Notes under the pieces: model-generated
The model's database searches: none
Told to the model about the DNA's origin: nothing
Seen by the model: the letters and a program-made list of their open reading frames with translations, nothing else
From: Proales similis
Taxonomy: Eukaryota > Rotifera > Eurotatoria > Ploima > Proalidae
Length of the DNA: 64,000 nt
Direction of reading: 5' to 3'
Assembly: GCA_019059635.1 (NCBI GenBank)
Contig: JAGVRJ010000008.1
Span: 434,001-498,000 of the forward strand
Shown here: positions 1 through 11,621 of the stretch, one piece after another
How the letters are laid out: the number at the start of each line of letters is the position of its first letter
How positions within the stretch are numbered: the first letter of the stretch is position 1
Made by a program: the position numbers and the translations under genes

Positions 1-347
1 TTGCGTTTGTGCAGTTGGACCGCTATTAGCTTATCGAGCTTGTCGCTGGCCAGATAATGGTTGTCGGCCTGTATTTTTCGGATAAGGGTGACTGCACTAC
101 GGATAGGACCAATGCAGTCTTCCCTCAAAAGCATAAACTGCCAGCGTAAGTAATCCTGAAAGCTGGCAGCGTTACTCACCGGCAGGAATCTTTCTATGTA
201 GTTGTCTGGCACCAACAATTCTTCAAGATTCGGAACCAGGCTTATGGTTGAAATGTCAACATTGTGTTCTGGACCAATGGCTGAAATGGCCAACGTTTCA
301 GCTCGATGAGTCTCGGCTTCGATTTCGGCGTCCCAGTCCTCTTCCAT
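1..347 (-). CDS. N-terminal part of a ZNFX1-like (NFX1-type zinc finger) helicase, cut by the window edge
   Basis: An ATG at 347 opens an uninterrupted minus-strand frame of about 115 codons that runs off the left edge. The start is acidic (MEEDWDAEIEAE). A segment follows with YIERFLP, then a DYLRWQFMLLRED stretch and IGPIRSAV. That last part resembles the region before the helicase core of ZNFX1, where a 'YLdtqFrLLREDfv.PLR' pattern is typical. ZNFX1 is an SF1 helicase-type protein linked to small-RNA inheritance and antiviral sensing. Neither the helicase nor the zinc-finger part lies in this window, so the call rests on one short motif region. Any protein with the same pre-helicase segment would be an alternative. 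No intron is needed in the visible part. Confidence 0.6.
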   Translation of the reverse strand, partial: MEEDWDAEIEAETHRAETLAISAIGPEHNVDISTISLVPNLEELLVPDNYIERFLPVSNAASFQDYLRWQFMLLREDCIGPIRSAVTLIRKIQADNHYLASDKLDKLIAVQLHKR

Positions 348-2867
348 TTTGAACCTTTCTCTTATACTAAACAAATATGAAAAATAAAGGAGAGAAGATC
401 GACAGAGTCAGTGTGGTTGCAGAATGGCATCTTTCTAAACTTTCGCAGACTGTCGCGGGGTCTAATCTGCGGCCGTTCCGCTTAAATAGCTCACTTGAGT
501 GTTCAAATAACGCTGGGCACACTCAAAAAACATGACCAGGAGAGCTTTAGAGCAGATCCAGATCACTTCACCAGCCATTTAGTTTATCGAATATGGAATG
601 CTTGGTGGCTTTGAGAAGCACTGAACACTGCTTGCCTCTTTCCGGCAACAGCCGCCCGAATCCGTGCCGGCAGTGGCTCTCACCTCACTGCCTTTCAGGA
701 GACGGTTGGCTTGAGCCAGTTGTAATTAACTCAAACAAAGAGCCGCCTATTGAAGTTCGAGGCGGAAATATTCAAAATCAAAGATGGCGCAACTATTTGC
801 ACGCGGTCAAAACAAAATAAAGAGGGAGAGAGAGAGGGAGAGGAAGGGAGCGATTAAAACAGTCTGCGAGTAAAAGTTTATTGTCCATGTGCCGATTGCA
901 TGTGCTCATGTCTCTTCAATCAGACAAGTTATGCCAAAAGGTTTCCCTCATCGTTTAGTTGGCTTGAGCCCAGCCAGCAAAAGCCAATATCTGTCAATAG
1001 CGACTACTTTGGTCTTCTGTTGCATCACTCAATTCGAAATCACATTATTGGTGGAAAAGTCTATCCGAGAAGGGAAAGAGAGAGAGACAGGGACAATTTT
1101 GGATTATTTTCACCTATTGTGACTCGTAGGAACGGTCAAAACATTTTTGACTATTTTGCACTATTTTGAAGCATTCGATTTGAGACCCTCTGGCGACCTA
1201 ACACAAGCCGATTTGAGAGAAAGAGAAAATTCAATGAAAACATCATCTTATTTAATTGCGAAAGACTTAAGCTTCATTGCGAAAGCTCGCAAGTTGATTG
1301 CGACCGCCAAGCAGAGGTAATTTATTCGAACGGATCGAAGGAGGCAAGCATCAGCCTGGGGGCTTCGTTGAGATTCAAAGATTTTCTCACAACCCTGCAA
1401 CAAGCCAATATCCCCAATCTCTCGCGCTCACCAACTCGACACTTGAATTGGATCAAAATCGACGCGACCAACTTTTTTAAATGTTCATCATCTTAACGCA
1501 TGAGTTCGAGCAATGGGCATAGCTTTGGCTGGGATGTCAAGCAGACATTTTCGAAAGTTCCTTGCTGGTTTCGGAAACCGAGCTCACGTTTTTCGAAGGC
1601 CTTTTTCTTAATCGAAAGAGCCAGACAAGATTTTCGAGGTTGCATACTAGTCTTCGAAAAGCAAGCAGATATCGTCTAGTCAAGGAAGCGAAGGCGCTCG
1701 CTGTAGTCGAATAATCAAGCAGCCTTGGTCGAATCGCATCAAGCTTCGGCTGTCTGGTGAGGAGCCCTGTCAGATTATCGAATTCTGTTCAGCCACTCCA
1801 AAGCAAACTTGAGAAATCTGGCTAAAACCGCTCAAGATTAGGTGCCAGAGACTTTCATGTACTGTGAATAGTCCGTAGGCTTGACCTCTTTTGTTTGATG
1901 GAAAGTTCGAGGAAATGACCAAGCATTTGGCCTGCTTCATGCAATTCTCGAGGAGTGTCGGCTAATACAAGGTCGCCATAACTGGAAAGAAGGCAGAATA
2001 GCTTGAGGCGTAGGCGACATTTTATCTTAATAAGCTTAACCTTGGGGAGGCTGTCAGTGTTGATAAGACCGTTTCGCTGTTCTACAAGTAGAAGATTGAA
2101 GCTCTGAATCATGAGAACAAAAAGAAAGGTGAAGAATTTAATAGAGCCCAATACTGCAAAAGTTAGGCAGAGCTTCTTCCATCTATTTCTGAGATTAGCG
2201 TTGGTTCATCTTGCTCGTCGGCATTAAAATTAATTTATTTCGGTCAATTGTTTAAATGTTTGGTTTGTTTGATGTTGTTGTTGTTGTTGCTGTTTGAATG
2301 TAACAATTTCAAAGAACAAAAACAAAAGAAGAAGAAGAAGAAAAAAAAAGGAAAATAAGCTGAACGGTAATATCATGTTTGAACAAGAAGCATGAACACA
2401 TCTCAAACAGACATTCAAATTAAATGAATGGTGATGAAAAATAGATAAAGGAGTATATTTAAGAAAACGGAGCTGGCCACGGCTCAGCTGGTTTGTATGA
2501 ACCAGAGTGAACATATGAACGAATGAACGAGCGAAATGCCTGGGGGTTTGGGGGCTAGAGAAAAAGGAGACTGGCGCAGCTCTGGAAAGAGAACCATGGA
2601 GATCTCAAAAGACCAATGTGAAAAAAGATGGCATTAAGGCTCAAGAATGCTTCAAGTGGGCCTGCATGACCTTGTCTGCTCTCTTTATACACGAGCGTCT
2701 TGCTTTCTGACCTGTCCAGAACATAAGTTGGCCGACTGAGAAGCGTTTGCATTCAAGTATTGCAAGTCAATACTGGAAGGGGCGTTGCTGCTGTTATCAG
2801 TCTGCTGAGGCCAGCGGGCGTTGCTGCTGACTGCGTGCGCTGCGCGGCTGACACACACGAGAACAAG
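348..2867. other. intergenic, no gene recognised
   Basis: This 2.5 kb gap lies upstream of the ZNFX1-like start and downstream of the MATH-BTB gene, so it should hold the promoter of the first and the 3' UTR of the second. Open frames here are short, start without splice context and show no family motif. Purine-rich simple sequence is present near 825-855 and 2325-2355. Between about 1555 and 1760 the motif TCGAA/TTCGA recurs many times without forming a clean repeat unit. Confidence 0.6.
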
Positions 2868-5162
2868 TCAAAAGTCTTTTTTACATAAGCGTATAAAAGC
2901 GTTGGTGAAGAATTGAGGATATGCGGACATGAGCTCGGACCAGTCGTTGTTCTGGGTGACCTTGTCTATGTTGGCGCTTATGAACTTGAGCGATTGCTTG
3001 CGTAGCATTGAGTCATTGTACATCTCGGCCAGTATGAACGTGTGGATGACCGTTTCTTGGTTCAGATTTTCAATAAGACACTCGCGGCACTTTATTTTGA
3101 GCGATTCGATAAAGTACTTCTCGGCCGCTATGTACAGATCGATTGCTATCTCGTGCAAGTTCTGCTCTGGCAAATGCGCCGTGTATATGTATTTGATCAT
3201 GGCCTTAATGACTTCAGGACGGCAGTCGTCGATCACCACCCGGTTGGTCAAGCTTTCGCTTAGCTTGTAATTGAACATGGCCTTGAACACGGGCGATCGA
3301 GCGGCCAGCATGCATTTGTGCGCTCTAAACTCAATAAACTCGGACGAGGACGATGAGGACGCAGACCTTTCCCTCTCTTCTCCGCACTCGTCCGCCTCCA
3401 GTCTAAGCCTTTTCACCGGTGGTCGTCTCAACTCGTCGTCAAGCGATCGACTTCGCTTCATCGACTCGCCGCCACAGTCAAGTGCATCCTCCTCAGGCGT
3501 TTTGTCGTTCTTGACCAACAGCACAATGTCATAGTAGGACGAGTTGGCGTGTCCAAGCAGTTCCAGTTGACTCGAAATTTTCGCCGTAGCACAACTGCTG
3601 CTAGCAGTCGCCGCCGCCGCCACTTGGCCCATCAGACGCTGAGATGGGCTCGAGGCAGTGGCGGCGGAGGAGGCCAGCGCCGACTCAGACGGCATAGATG
3701 GAGACTTTGGTATGAGCATCATCTCATGAGCTCGCTTCTCACCGGTCTCTTGTTCGGCGCAGGTTTCCAGTTCACCGCCAATAATTGTCTCGCAAATGCT
3801 CGAACATTGCTCGTCAACGTTTTCACTGACTGCCGCGTTGTTGTAGTAATAGTGGCTCAAGTTCTCGGAGAGCAGCCTGCAATAGTGCAGGTTGTCATTT
3901 AGCTTTTTTAGATAGTCGTGTCTGTAGTCGTCCAGACGCATTTTAACGCGAATGCTCAATGTGCCCGAGCCGAGCGGCTTGAGGAATTTCTCGCGCTGAA
4001 ACAGAATTGCGTTCTTGTGAATGAGCTGCTTGAAGCCCCAGTCGTTCGACTTGCTGAATCTATTTACAGTGTACTTTACATAAACGTCCTCGTTCTGGTT
4101 GTTAACTATGGAGAACATCATTTGAATCTTGACCGGCTCGTCTGACAGATACTTGAGGAATATGCTGAGGAAATTCTTGCAGTCAGTGCCGGCTCCGTTC
4201 GGGTAGAATATGAGGCGCCAGTTGGAAGCTGGCGAGCCGTTTGCAGCAGAACTGCCACTCAAGTGGCTGCCTCCGACTGATCCGCCCTCAACTGTGCCGC
4301 TTTTCTCTATCGCCGTAGACTGGTAACGAGCTCGGCTTGAACTCATTGCTCCTGCTTTCCTGCCTGCTGCTTGCCCTGAGCTTGACTTGTTGCTGCCGTG
4401 AAAGCCTTGATTTGTGTCGTGATGCCTGAACGTGAATATGGGACTTTGAACGAAGCCCTGCTGCGTTTCGTTTGCCTTGATCAAGTCTTCAATGTGATCT
4501 ATCTTGTAGACATAGGTAAACCAGTCACGAGAGCTGGTATTGCACGCGGCTTTCTTGCTCGGTTGAGCATTCGTTCGAGACGATGAGCTTATAGCTGAAG
4601 TCGAGGGCTGGTGAGTCTGATGGTGCCAGCTAGTCGGACTGAGGCGAGCTGGCATACTGGCGCCTGCATGCCGCAGCGGTTGATTTGCCTGAGCGCCATT
4701 TGGCTGCGGGGAGCCAACCGTGGCCGTAGTTATGCCGGCAGCAACAGCAGCAGCATTGGCGACAGCGGTGGTGCTCGCCTGGCTGGTAGTCATTGACGAA
4801 CATGAAGACGAAGAGCTCGGATCGTACTGTACAGACGACGACGCCCCACATGTAGAACCATATGGAACTGGACTGTTGACATTACTGCGCGGGCCTTGTC
4901 TTGCTTGCTGCTGATGATTGTGGTGATGATGATGATGATGGTGTCGATTACGACGGGCGTGAATGCTGGGCATATGAGTGGGCATGTAGTTTGCTGGCGC
5001 AGCCGAACTAGGCGGTTCGAGAGCGGGTGGCCGTGCCGGCGTGGCTGGGTTGGTCGAGAACGGAGTGCTAGACGAGGAAAACGTGGCTAGACCGATGCCG
5101 ACCAGGCTTGGAGCTGTGTTCGTTTGCGAACGTCCGCTATCGCATGCGTTCGAGCTGCTCAT
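2868..5162 (-). CDS. MATH-BTB protein, SPOP-like, intronless
   Basis: This is a single open exon of 764 residues. The ATG at 5162 (MSSSNACDSG) is the first in frame. The first 200 residues are low complexity (Ser/Ala/Pro/Gln) and include a run of eight histidines. A MATH domain covers about 208-417 and is split by a Ser/Gly-rich insert. A BTB domain covers about 540-671 (RAHKCMLAARSPVFKAMF), and a BACK-like tail ends the protein. SPOP-type proteins hold substrates through MATH and bind CUL3 through BTB to form a ubiquitin ligase. The BTB is unusual: about 55 residues are inserted between its first strand and the RAHK strand, carrying a basic PPVKRLRL that could be a nuclear signal. Human SPOP is about half this length. 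It is the only long gene here with no intron, so a retrocopy origin is possible. Domain identity is firm; orthology to SPOP itself is not. Confidence 0.85.
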   Translation of the reverse strand: MSSSNACDSGRSQTNTAPSLVGIGLATFSSSSTPFSTNPATPARPPALEPPSSAAPANYMPTHMPSIHARRNRHHHHHHHHNHQQQARQGPRSNVNSPVPYGSTCGASSSVQYDPSSSSSCSSMTTSQASTTAVANAAAVAAGITTATVGSPQPNGAQANQPLRHAGASMPARLSPTSWHHQTHQPSTSAISSSSRTNAQPSKKAACNTSSRDWFTYVYKIDHIEDLIKANETQQGFVQSPIFTFRHHDTNQGFHGSNKSSSGQAAGRKAGAMSSSRARYQSTAIEKSGTVEGGSVGGSHLSGSSAANGSPASNWRLIFYPNGAGTDCKNFLSIFLKYLSDEPVKIQMMFSIVNNQNEDVYVKYTVNRFSKSNDWGFKQLIHKNAILFQREKFLKPLGSGTLSIRVKMRLDDYRHDYLKKLNDNLHYCRLLSENLSHYYYNNAAVSENVDEQCSSICETIIGGELETCAEQETGEKRAHEMMLIPKSPSMPSESALASSAATASSPSQRLMGQVAAAATASSSCATAKISSQLELLGHANSSYYDIVLLVKNDKTPEEDALDCGGESMKRSRSLDDELRRPPVKRLRLEADECGEERERSASSSSSSEFIEFRAHKCMLAARSPVFKAMFNYKLSESLTNRVVIDDCRPEVIKAMIKYIYTAHLPEQNLHEIAIDLYIAAEKYFIESLKIKCRECLIENLNQETVIHTFILAEMYNDSMLRKQSLKFISANIDKVTQNNDWSELMSAYPQFFTNAFIRLCKKDF

Positions 5163-8100
5163 TATCTCCTGCGTGTGTTCTCGGCTCTCGATTAGCAAGC
5201 TCTCTGTTCAACAAACATTTTTTTGCGGCGAGTTGGTTTCTAAAAGTGAAACGTTCATCAAATCATCAACATGGTTCATAATGCACGAGCAATCGAAATT
5301 TATTCGAAGCAGCCAGAACCGCGTGCATAAGAGATTTTGCTCGACGGTGTTGTTCGACCGGCTGCAGCGACCGTGCGTGTCTACATTTCTGTAGCCGAGT
5401 GAGTAGGAGGTCGAGCGTTGGGTCAGCTCGACCAACAACAGTATCACTCAGCCTGGTCGAGAGCAAGGCTACCGTGGCTGCTGGCTGCCATTCGACTCCA
5501 AAAAACCACATTCGCTCTAAGTTGCCCTCTTTACTCACTCACTCACTCACACAGTGACTCGCTCACTCGCACGCCAACAACACTAACGCACACACACACA
5601 CACACACTAGAAATGAAATCATTGCGCTACTCACGCGCTCGCTTGCAAAATTAGCAAATTTATGGAAATCAAACAAACTAAAGAACAAACGAATGGCTAA
5701 AACTTGGTTCGACGCCGATCAGTTTCTTTGTCGGCCTCATTGTCGTTGTCGACGTCTTCTTAGTCGTTGTCGTCGCCGTCGTTTTAGTCATCATCATCAT
5801 CTATTTCGTTCTTCGTTATGATCATCGTAGTCGCTCTCTCTCTCACCATTGTCGGCTTGTTTGCTCCCCTTTTTCACTCTGCTTTCTCCCCGGCTCGATC
5901 TCTTTCTCTCTCCCTCTCTCGCTCCCGCTTAAACTTTCACTCTCGCTCTCTGTCTCCCTCTGTCTCTCTCTCTCTCTCTCTTTTTTTTGCATGACTTGAC
6001 CAAAACTTGAATTGAACGTGACCCATTAAAATGCAGCAAAAGCAACGAGAAAGTAAAGAGAAAAATAAAGAGAGAGAGAGAGAGCGAGGACCGAATCGAA
6101 TTGATGTGGGCCACTGGCAGCTGGGTCATTCGGTTAAGCGAGCGAATAAATAAATAAATAAACGAAATTGAATGTTTGTTGTGTATGATTGAGTCATCGT
6201 GAGAGCGAGGACAAGCGTAAGAAGAGACCCGATTCAGACGATCGAGTTGGTGAGCAAATAATTGAGTGAGCTGGCCAGAGTCGGAGTCTATCGACTAATG
6301 ACCGCGTCTATTATGTATGTGGGCGCCTCGTTCATCATCATCATCATCATCAAGTTCGATCTAATCCCGGCAAATGCTACGCAAACAAACTGGCGTCTCG
6401 TCCAATTTGCACCGAATTTTACATTCATAATGCCGGCAAGGCTGCTCACATGCCGCTAGTGACTAGGCACTCGCGCCTTCAACTCGACGAGCATGAGGGC
6501 AGAGCTGCTCTCGCTGAATTATTTATGAAATAGATATGTGTTGCAAATATGGATGCGCTTAAGCTGACAAGCTGGCACTCGATGATGAATGAGATCTGCG
6601 ACCACTTAAATGGACTGTCTCTGCTCGCTTTAAAGTGAAACAAAGCGGCGCTGGCGAATAAGAGCCACCACGAGCGCAACTTAACGCTGAAGCAGTGTTG
6701 TTGTCGTCATTCGTCGGCGGCGCTCTTGGTAGCGGCTGCGACTGTGCTGGTGGTGGCAGCGTTGCTAGACGCCTTAATTAGACTAAAATAGCAGCAAACA
6801 GTCGAGATTGCTGCACATATCGAAATGAACATATATTGGGCTCGGCTGGCTGCTGCCGCGCTTGTTCATCGAATATCTTGGCCATTATGATGATGTCGCT
6901 GACGAAAATGAGATGTACATCTAAAAATAATTTGGCTCTAATCTATTCGCTAAAACTCGCGCGACCATCATCAGTTATTTAAGGCCAACGCTCCCAACTG
7001 AATTATTTCTTCTTCGTCTCCTTCACTCTTTCTCTTTCTCTCTCGGTGTTCTCTCTCTTTGCTTGTGCGATCTGACTTTTTACGGTGATTTGCCACAAGC
7101 TTGCAGCCTTAGACTCAACTCGAGCTCTTTGTTCGCTGTTTTTTGGCGCTCGCTTCTCTCTCTCTCCTTTTCTCTTCTTCTTATTTTTGATGTTTGCTTA
7201 ATATGTTCCACGCTAAAATATGATAATTTTGTACCGATGATAAAATATATGGAAAAGAGGCAGGAATTAAGAAAGAAAGACAGAAAGAGAAGGGGAGAGA
7301 GAGGGAGAGAGTGAGAAGATGACGAGGGAAAACGAACAGAATAAGGAAAATTAAGCAGCGAACGAGAAGCAGAGATGCATGTATGACGAAATGCATAAGT
7401 ACAAATGGCTTCAATCACTCGGAAATTGTGACATCAAAATCAGTGATTATAGACCTCTTGGAGGTTCTCGCTTACCTGCTGATGAAACGTTCAGACACGC
7501 GCACACGAAAATTCGGCAGCAGCCACGGCTGACATAAACAGTTGGCATCCTATGCGATTGTTTGCGATTATTAAATGCTTTTACGCGACTTTGAACGACG
7601 CCTCGCTTGTAAAAGACGAAAAGAGAGAGAGAGAAAAACGAAGGAGATGGAGAGAGAGACGGCGACGAAACAAGTCAAAAGTGTCAATCGCAACGCGTCC
7701 TGCATTTGACCAGGCTACTCATAAAATAGAAAAAACAATGAAATGGCGGCTGATCGAGCCGAGGCTGACAAAACTCGCCTTTGATATTCAAAAAATGCAC
7801 TTAACCATGCTGGGTCGATCTTGTGCGGCATTTTTTAGCCAGCAGCTATTTCAATAGCAAAGTCAACGAAGGTGCATGCGACGAGCATTGTTTGACTCAA
7901 GAATGTAATTAGGCGAAGAGATGGCGTTGGTAAGAGTGAAAATTGAAACGAGTCGGGCATGGCTTAGATTTAAATAAATAAAGAAAACTCTTTTGCATTG
8001 CTTGTGATAAACTGAGCGATCGAGCGAGCTATTGAGTGAGCAACGCATGCGCGTGTATATTGCTGAGTGAGTAGAGTTGGTGCACTAGTCTCGCTCGACG

Positions 8101-8409
8101 GCGTAGTCTATGCCGACCATTTTAGAAGGCGCTCAATAATTTGGATCATTATTGCCATCATCATAAAAATGGCAACGAACGAGAGGGGATAAATAGGAAT
8201 AATGATTATTTGAATGAGTGAATAAGGCAAAACAAAGCGTTCGGAGATGATATGCAGCAAGAAATATTAAGCCGGCGAGAGGGAAGCACAGAGAGAGAGA
8301 GAGAGAAGGAGAGAGAAAGAGGGGCAACCGAGAAAATAAAGGGAATGAACTAAAAAATCGAGTTAAAGAAAGCGAATGAACCAGCAGCTCTAAACGAATG
8401 AGCTTGAAA

Positions 8410-8427
8410 GCGCGCGCGCGCGCGCGC
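8410..8427. repeat. alternating (GC)9 tract
   Basis: Eighteen bases of strictly alternating C and G, in the gene-free region between the MATH-BTB gene and POLR1C. Such tracts can adopt Z-DNA under negative supercoiling. GA repeats flank it about 100 bp away. Confidence 0.9.
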
Positions 8428-11400
8428 ATGAAACGCAACATAGGAAAAAAGAATGACGAGCCTTCTTGGGTTTTAGTGTAGTGCGGGCCTGCAAGAATTA
8501 TTATTCGGCATGGAGTCGCCGCAGCCACCGCTTCTGCTGCTGCTGCTGCGCTAGAGAGAGAGAGCGCGCGATATGTATAAAAAACGCGCACACACACACA
8601 CAAAATCATATGAGAATGAAGGAGAAGTGAATTATGTTGAACTTGATTCGGAACAAGAAGTTGATCTTAACCACCATCACCGCCGCTGCCGCCACCACGG
8701 GTCGAACAGAAATAAAAAGCGATTATGAGTGGCTAATTTGCCGAGACGAGACTAAGAAATTTCGACTGGAGCTGGACAATGACCAGCACGTAGTGAAACG
8801 AAGCAAGTTCACCAAAGTGCCGGAAGAGGGTTGATTGACTGGAAAAAGTCACTTGCCGTTGGTTGCCGGTCGTTACTCGCGAGCACTTGTTTGCTCATTT
8901 CAAGCATTATGGTGAACAGGACGCGTGTGAGGCTGAACGGCTTGAAGCCATATGGAAACTGGTGAGATAAGCTAGATGGGCGATAGCGAGCTACTTGAAT
9001 AAGATAGGCGAGGCATAATTGCCAAATGAAGCATTCGTCGCAACTGGTGACGGCGGACAGTCGGCGGAAACTGTCGTTGGTCATTAAACGAGGTGAGCCA
9101 CAATTACGCGCCGCGACCTAGTCGCGTCCGACCCATTCGAGCACTCACTCGTGCTCACATAAATAGCCTGTGCTCGCGCGCGCAAACGTGTGTGCGACGG
9201 GGGCAACCAACACGCTGAGATTCTAGGCCACCGATTCGATTAAAGCGAGAGATCGGTGAGCGTTCAAGACCAACTCTGTGCTCACCTTCTTAGAATTGCT
9301 CGTCATCTGCACTTGTCTCATTCACTCTTCTCGGCTGCTCGTCACTCGCATCCCACATATCTCTGGGCACAACTTAAATTAATTTATTTCTCATTCTGTC
9401 AATTTTTACTGTCTCTATCACTCTGCCTATCTCTCATTCATTTCGAACGCGTGTCTTGCTAGACAGTGTCGTTTCAATAGCCGCCAAAATAATTTATGCG
9501 ACGGAACTGCTCACTAAATATATAAATATATGAAAATAATATTAATAATAATAATAATGTGTCACCTTCCGTAAAGCAAATCTGAACGAGAAATCGAAAT
9601 AAAAGAGATTATTTTGCTTCAATTCGCTTGAATGCAAGTGGCAAATGTTTAAATGAACACACACGCGCACGCGCACTTTCCTTTCCTTCTTCGCCTCATT
9701 CTCTCCTATTCTCTCTCTCTCTCTCTTGTTCGTGCTTGCCGCCGCCGCTCGCTAACATATTCAACCAGCTTACCAACAACCAATAAATCGGATTTTTGAG
9801 AAACAGAAAGGAATGCGATCCGAGTTTAGTGGCGCTTGTTGTTGTTGTTGTCGGTGTTGGTGTTGTTATATATTTTAATAATTATTTTCATTTTTTTTCT
9901 TTCAGTGCGTCGAGAGCGAAACGAAGAGGAGAGAGAGAGAGAAACTTTAAATAAATTATGACCCTTTATAGAATAAAAACTCAAATGATAACGAACGAGT
10001 CGAATTGACGAGGGCTGACAATGAGAAGGATTCTAGAGCTGAACGACACATAACCAGAAAAAAAAGGGGAGGGAATCGAGTCGAGCTGTACAAGCAAGGA
10101 AAGAAGAAATAGAAAAACAAAAGACGCTCGTAAAATGTACGCAACCAAGAGAGAGAGAGGAGGCGAGCGGAGATATGGAGTAGAGTAGAGAAGATCGGAA
10201 AAAAAAGAGAATAAGAACCAAATCTGGCATGTTGAACACATAAATTAATTATATTTGCGAAATTACGGATCACAGGCGTCGATTGAACATAAATTAGAGG
10301 CCGATGCTCGTCAAAGACCGCGACGAACAGAGTTTTTGGAATAATAAATCCTTATGACCTTGCGCAGGCAGACAGACCCCACAGGACTGGGTTATGCTAA
10401 AGCAGAAAAAAAGAGCCGGCAAGGCAATCTTACTTTGACTGATGGTCACATTGAGCCACTTTGTCACGGAATCAAGAGCTCACGATGATTGCAGTCGCCT
10501 GAACCGCTTTAGATGCGATGCCGTTTCAGGTCTAGTAATAAAGCATTTTATCTAACACTCATTGAAACGATAATCATTCGACTTATGAGCTCATCAATTC
10601 ATTTGATGTGTGCTCGATAACCGCTGCTTTCAATAGTTGAACGAGCGAGTGCGCACTCTCTCTCTCTCTCTCTATCTCATTCTCTGATTTGTTTTTTGCG
10701 CGGCATTTAAAATCATTATGGATTGCGTGCATGGCGCAGTCTTGCTCACTTCACCATCCTCGATATTAATAATGTAATCGAGGAATTTATTGATTGCTCT
10801 TGTTGTCGAGTGATGGCCCAGCAAATAATATCAGCGTCCAGTCGACAGGCCAATGTGCACATGGTTTCTATTTTGTCAAATTCGATGCGAATGGTCGTGA
10901 CCCAGTCTGTAGAGGATCGAGCGAGAACAGCGCGCGCTGGGAGTGGAGGTGTGCGAGAGCGATGGCCGAGAGGGGAGGGAGGGCAGAGGCGAGTACGAAT
11001 GCTCCTCGCCCATCGACTGAGCACATCGCGTGCTAATAGCATTTGTAATAATGAGAGCACACAGCGAGTCGAGAACAGATTCAAACCCGTCAATTTCTCC
11101 TCCAAACTCTCCCTCTCTGGCACTCACAGCTCACAGCCATATCTATTTTTGAACACATTCAGCCTCTAATGAACAAGGGACGCCCGCAATTCTCGTATTC
11201 CTTTTACTCGGCTCCTCATTGCTTAACTCAGGTCGCCCGGTCAAATTGAATAATATACTTCGCAGCTCTCGACTATTCGATTAAATTCTACCTCTTGCAC
11301 GCTACGATTCTGGTTACTGCTCGAGTTAAGACGGCGAGCATATGAGCATAAAAACCAAAAAAAAATAGAAAGCTTGATAAGCAATGATTTGAGTGCTTCT

Positions 11401-11589
11401 GCTCTCTAATTTGACATGGAGTCAGACCATGGCTTAGGCCAGGCGGCTAAATGACCCGGTCGAGATAAGAGCACACATGTCGAGTCGACACCTATTGGCC
11501 CCCATCGTTGGTTAATTCGTTCTATTTTACATTGATGCGTGCCCATGTCGGTTGTAAGTCGTTATATGTGAGTCTGTGTGTGTTTATAC

Positions 11590-11595
11590 TTTATT
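11590..11595 (-). terminator. poly(A) signal of POLR1C
   Basis: TTTATT on the plus strand is AATAAA in the sense of POLR1C and lies 27 nt beyond its stop codon, giving a very short 3' UTR. Confidence 0.6.
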
Positions 11596-11621
11596 CTTTT
11601 AGCCTCAAAGATCGCCTAAAT

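Larger units (their letters stand above)
5163..11621. other. 6.5 kb gene-free region with simple repeats
   Basis: The region lies upstream of the MATH-BTB gene and ends at the POLR1C 3' end. It holds CT/GA tracts (about 5825-6090, 7020-7320, 8280-8330, 9710-9730, 10655-10680), a CA run at 5589-5607 and an alternating GC run at 8410-8427. The longest open frames are shadows of these repeats and match no family I know. An unusually long gap in so compact a neighbourhood suggests cis-regulatory DNA for the MATH-BTB gene or a noncoding transcript. That is inference from spacing only. Confidence 0.5.

Noticed and set aside
1555-1765. TCGAA-rich stretch suspected to be a satellite or CRISPR-like array
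   Set aside because: The motif spacing is irregular, no repeat unit of constant length exists, and the setting is eukaryotic.
3271-4145. Several plus-strand open frames opposite the MATH-BTB gene
   Set aside because: They are antisense shadows of a gene with clear MATH and BTB motifs and contain no family motif themselves.
4919-4945. TGATGA run as a separate microsatellite
   Set aside because: It is the coding sequence of the histidine run in the MATH-BTB protein.
8133-8609. Minus-strand 158-codon open frame
   Set aside because: Built from GA, GC and CA repeats, with no splice-supported neighbours and no recognisable motif.
10723-11169. 148-codon plus-strand frame and overlapping minus-strand frames
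   Set aside because: Several frames are open at once in a GC-richer stretch; none has family motifs or plausible gene context.
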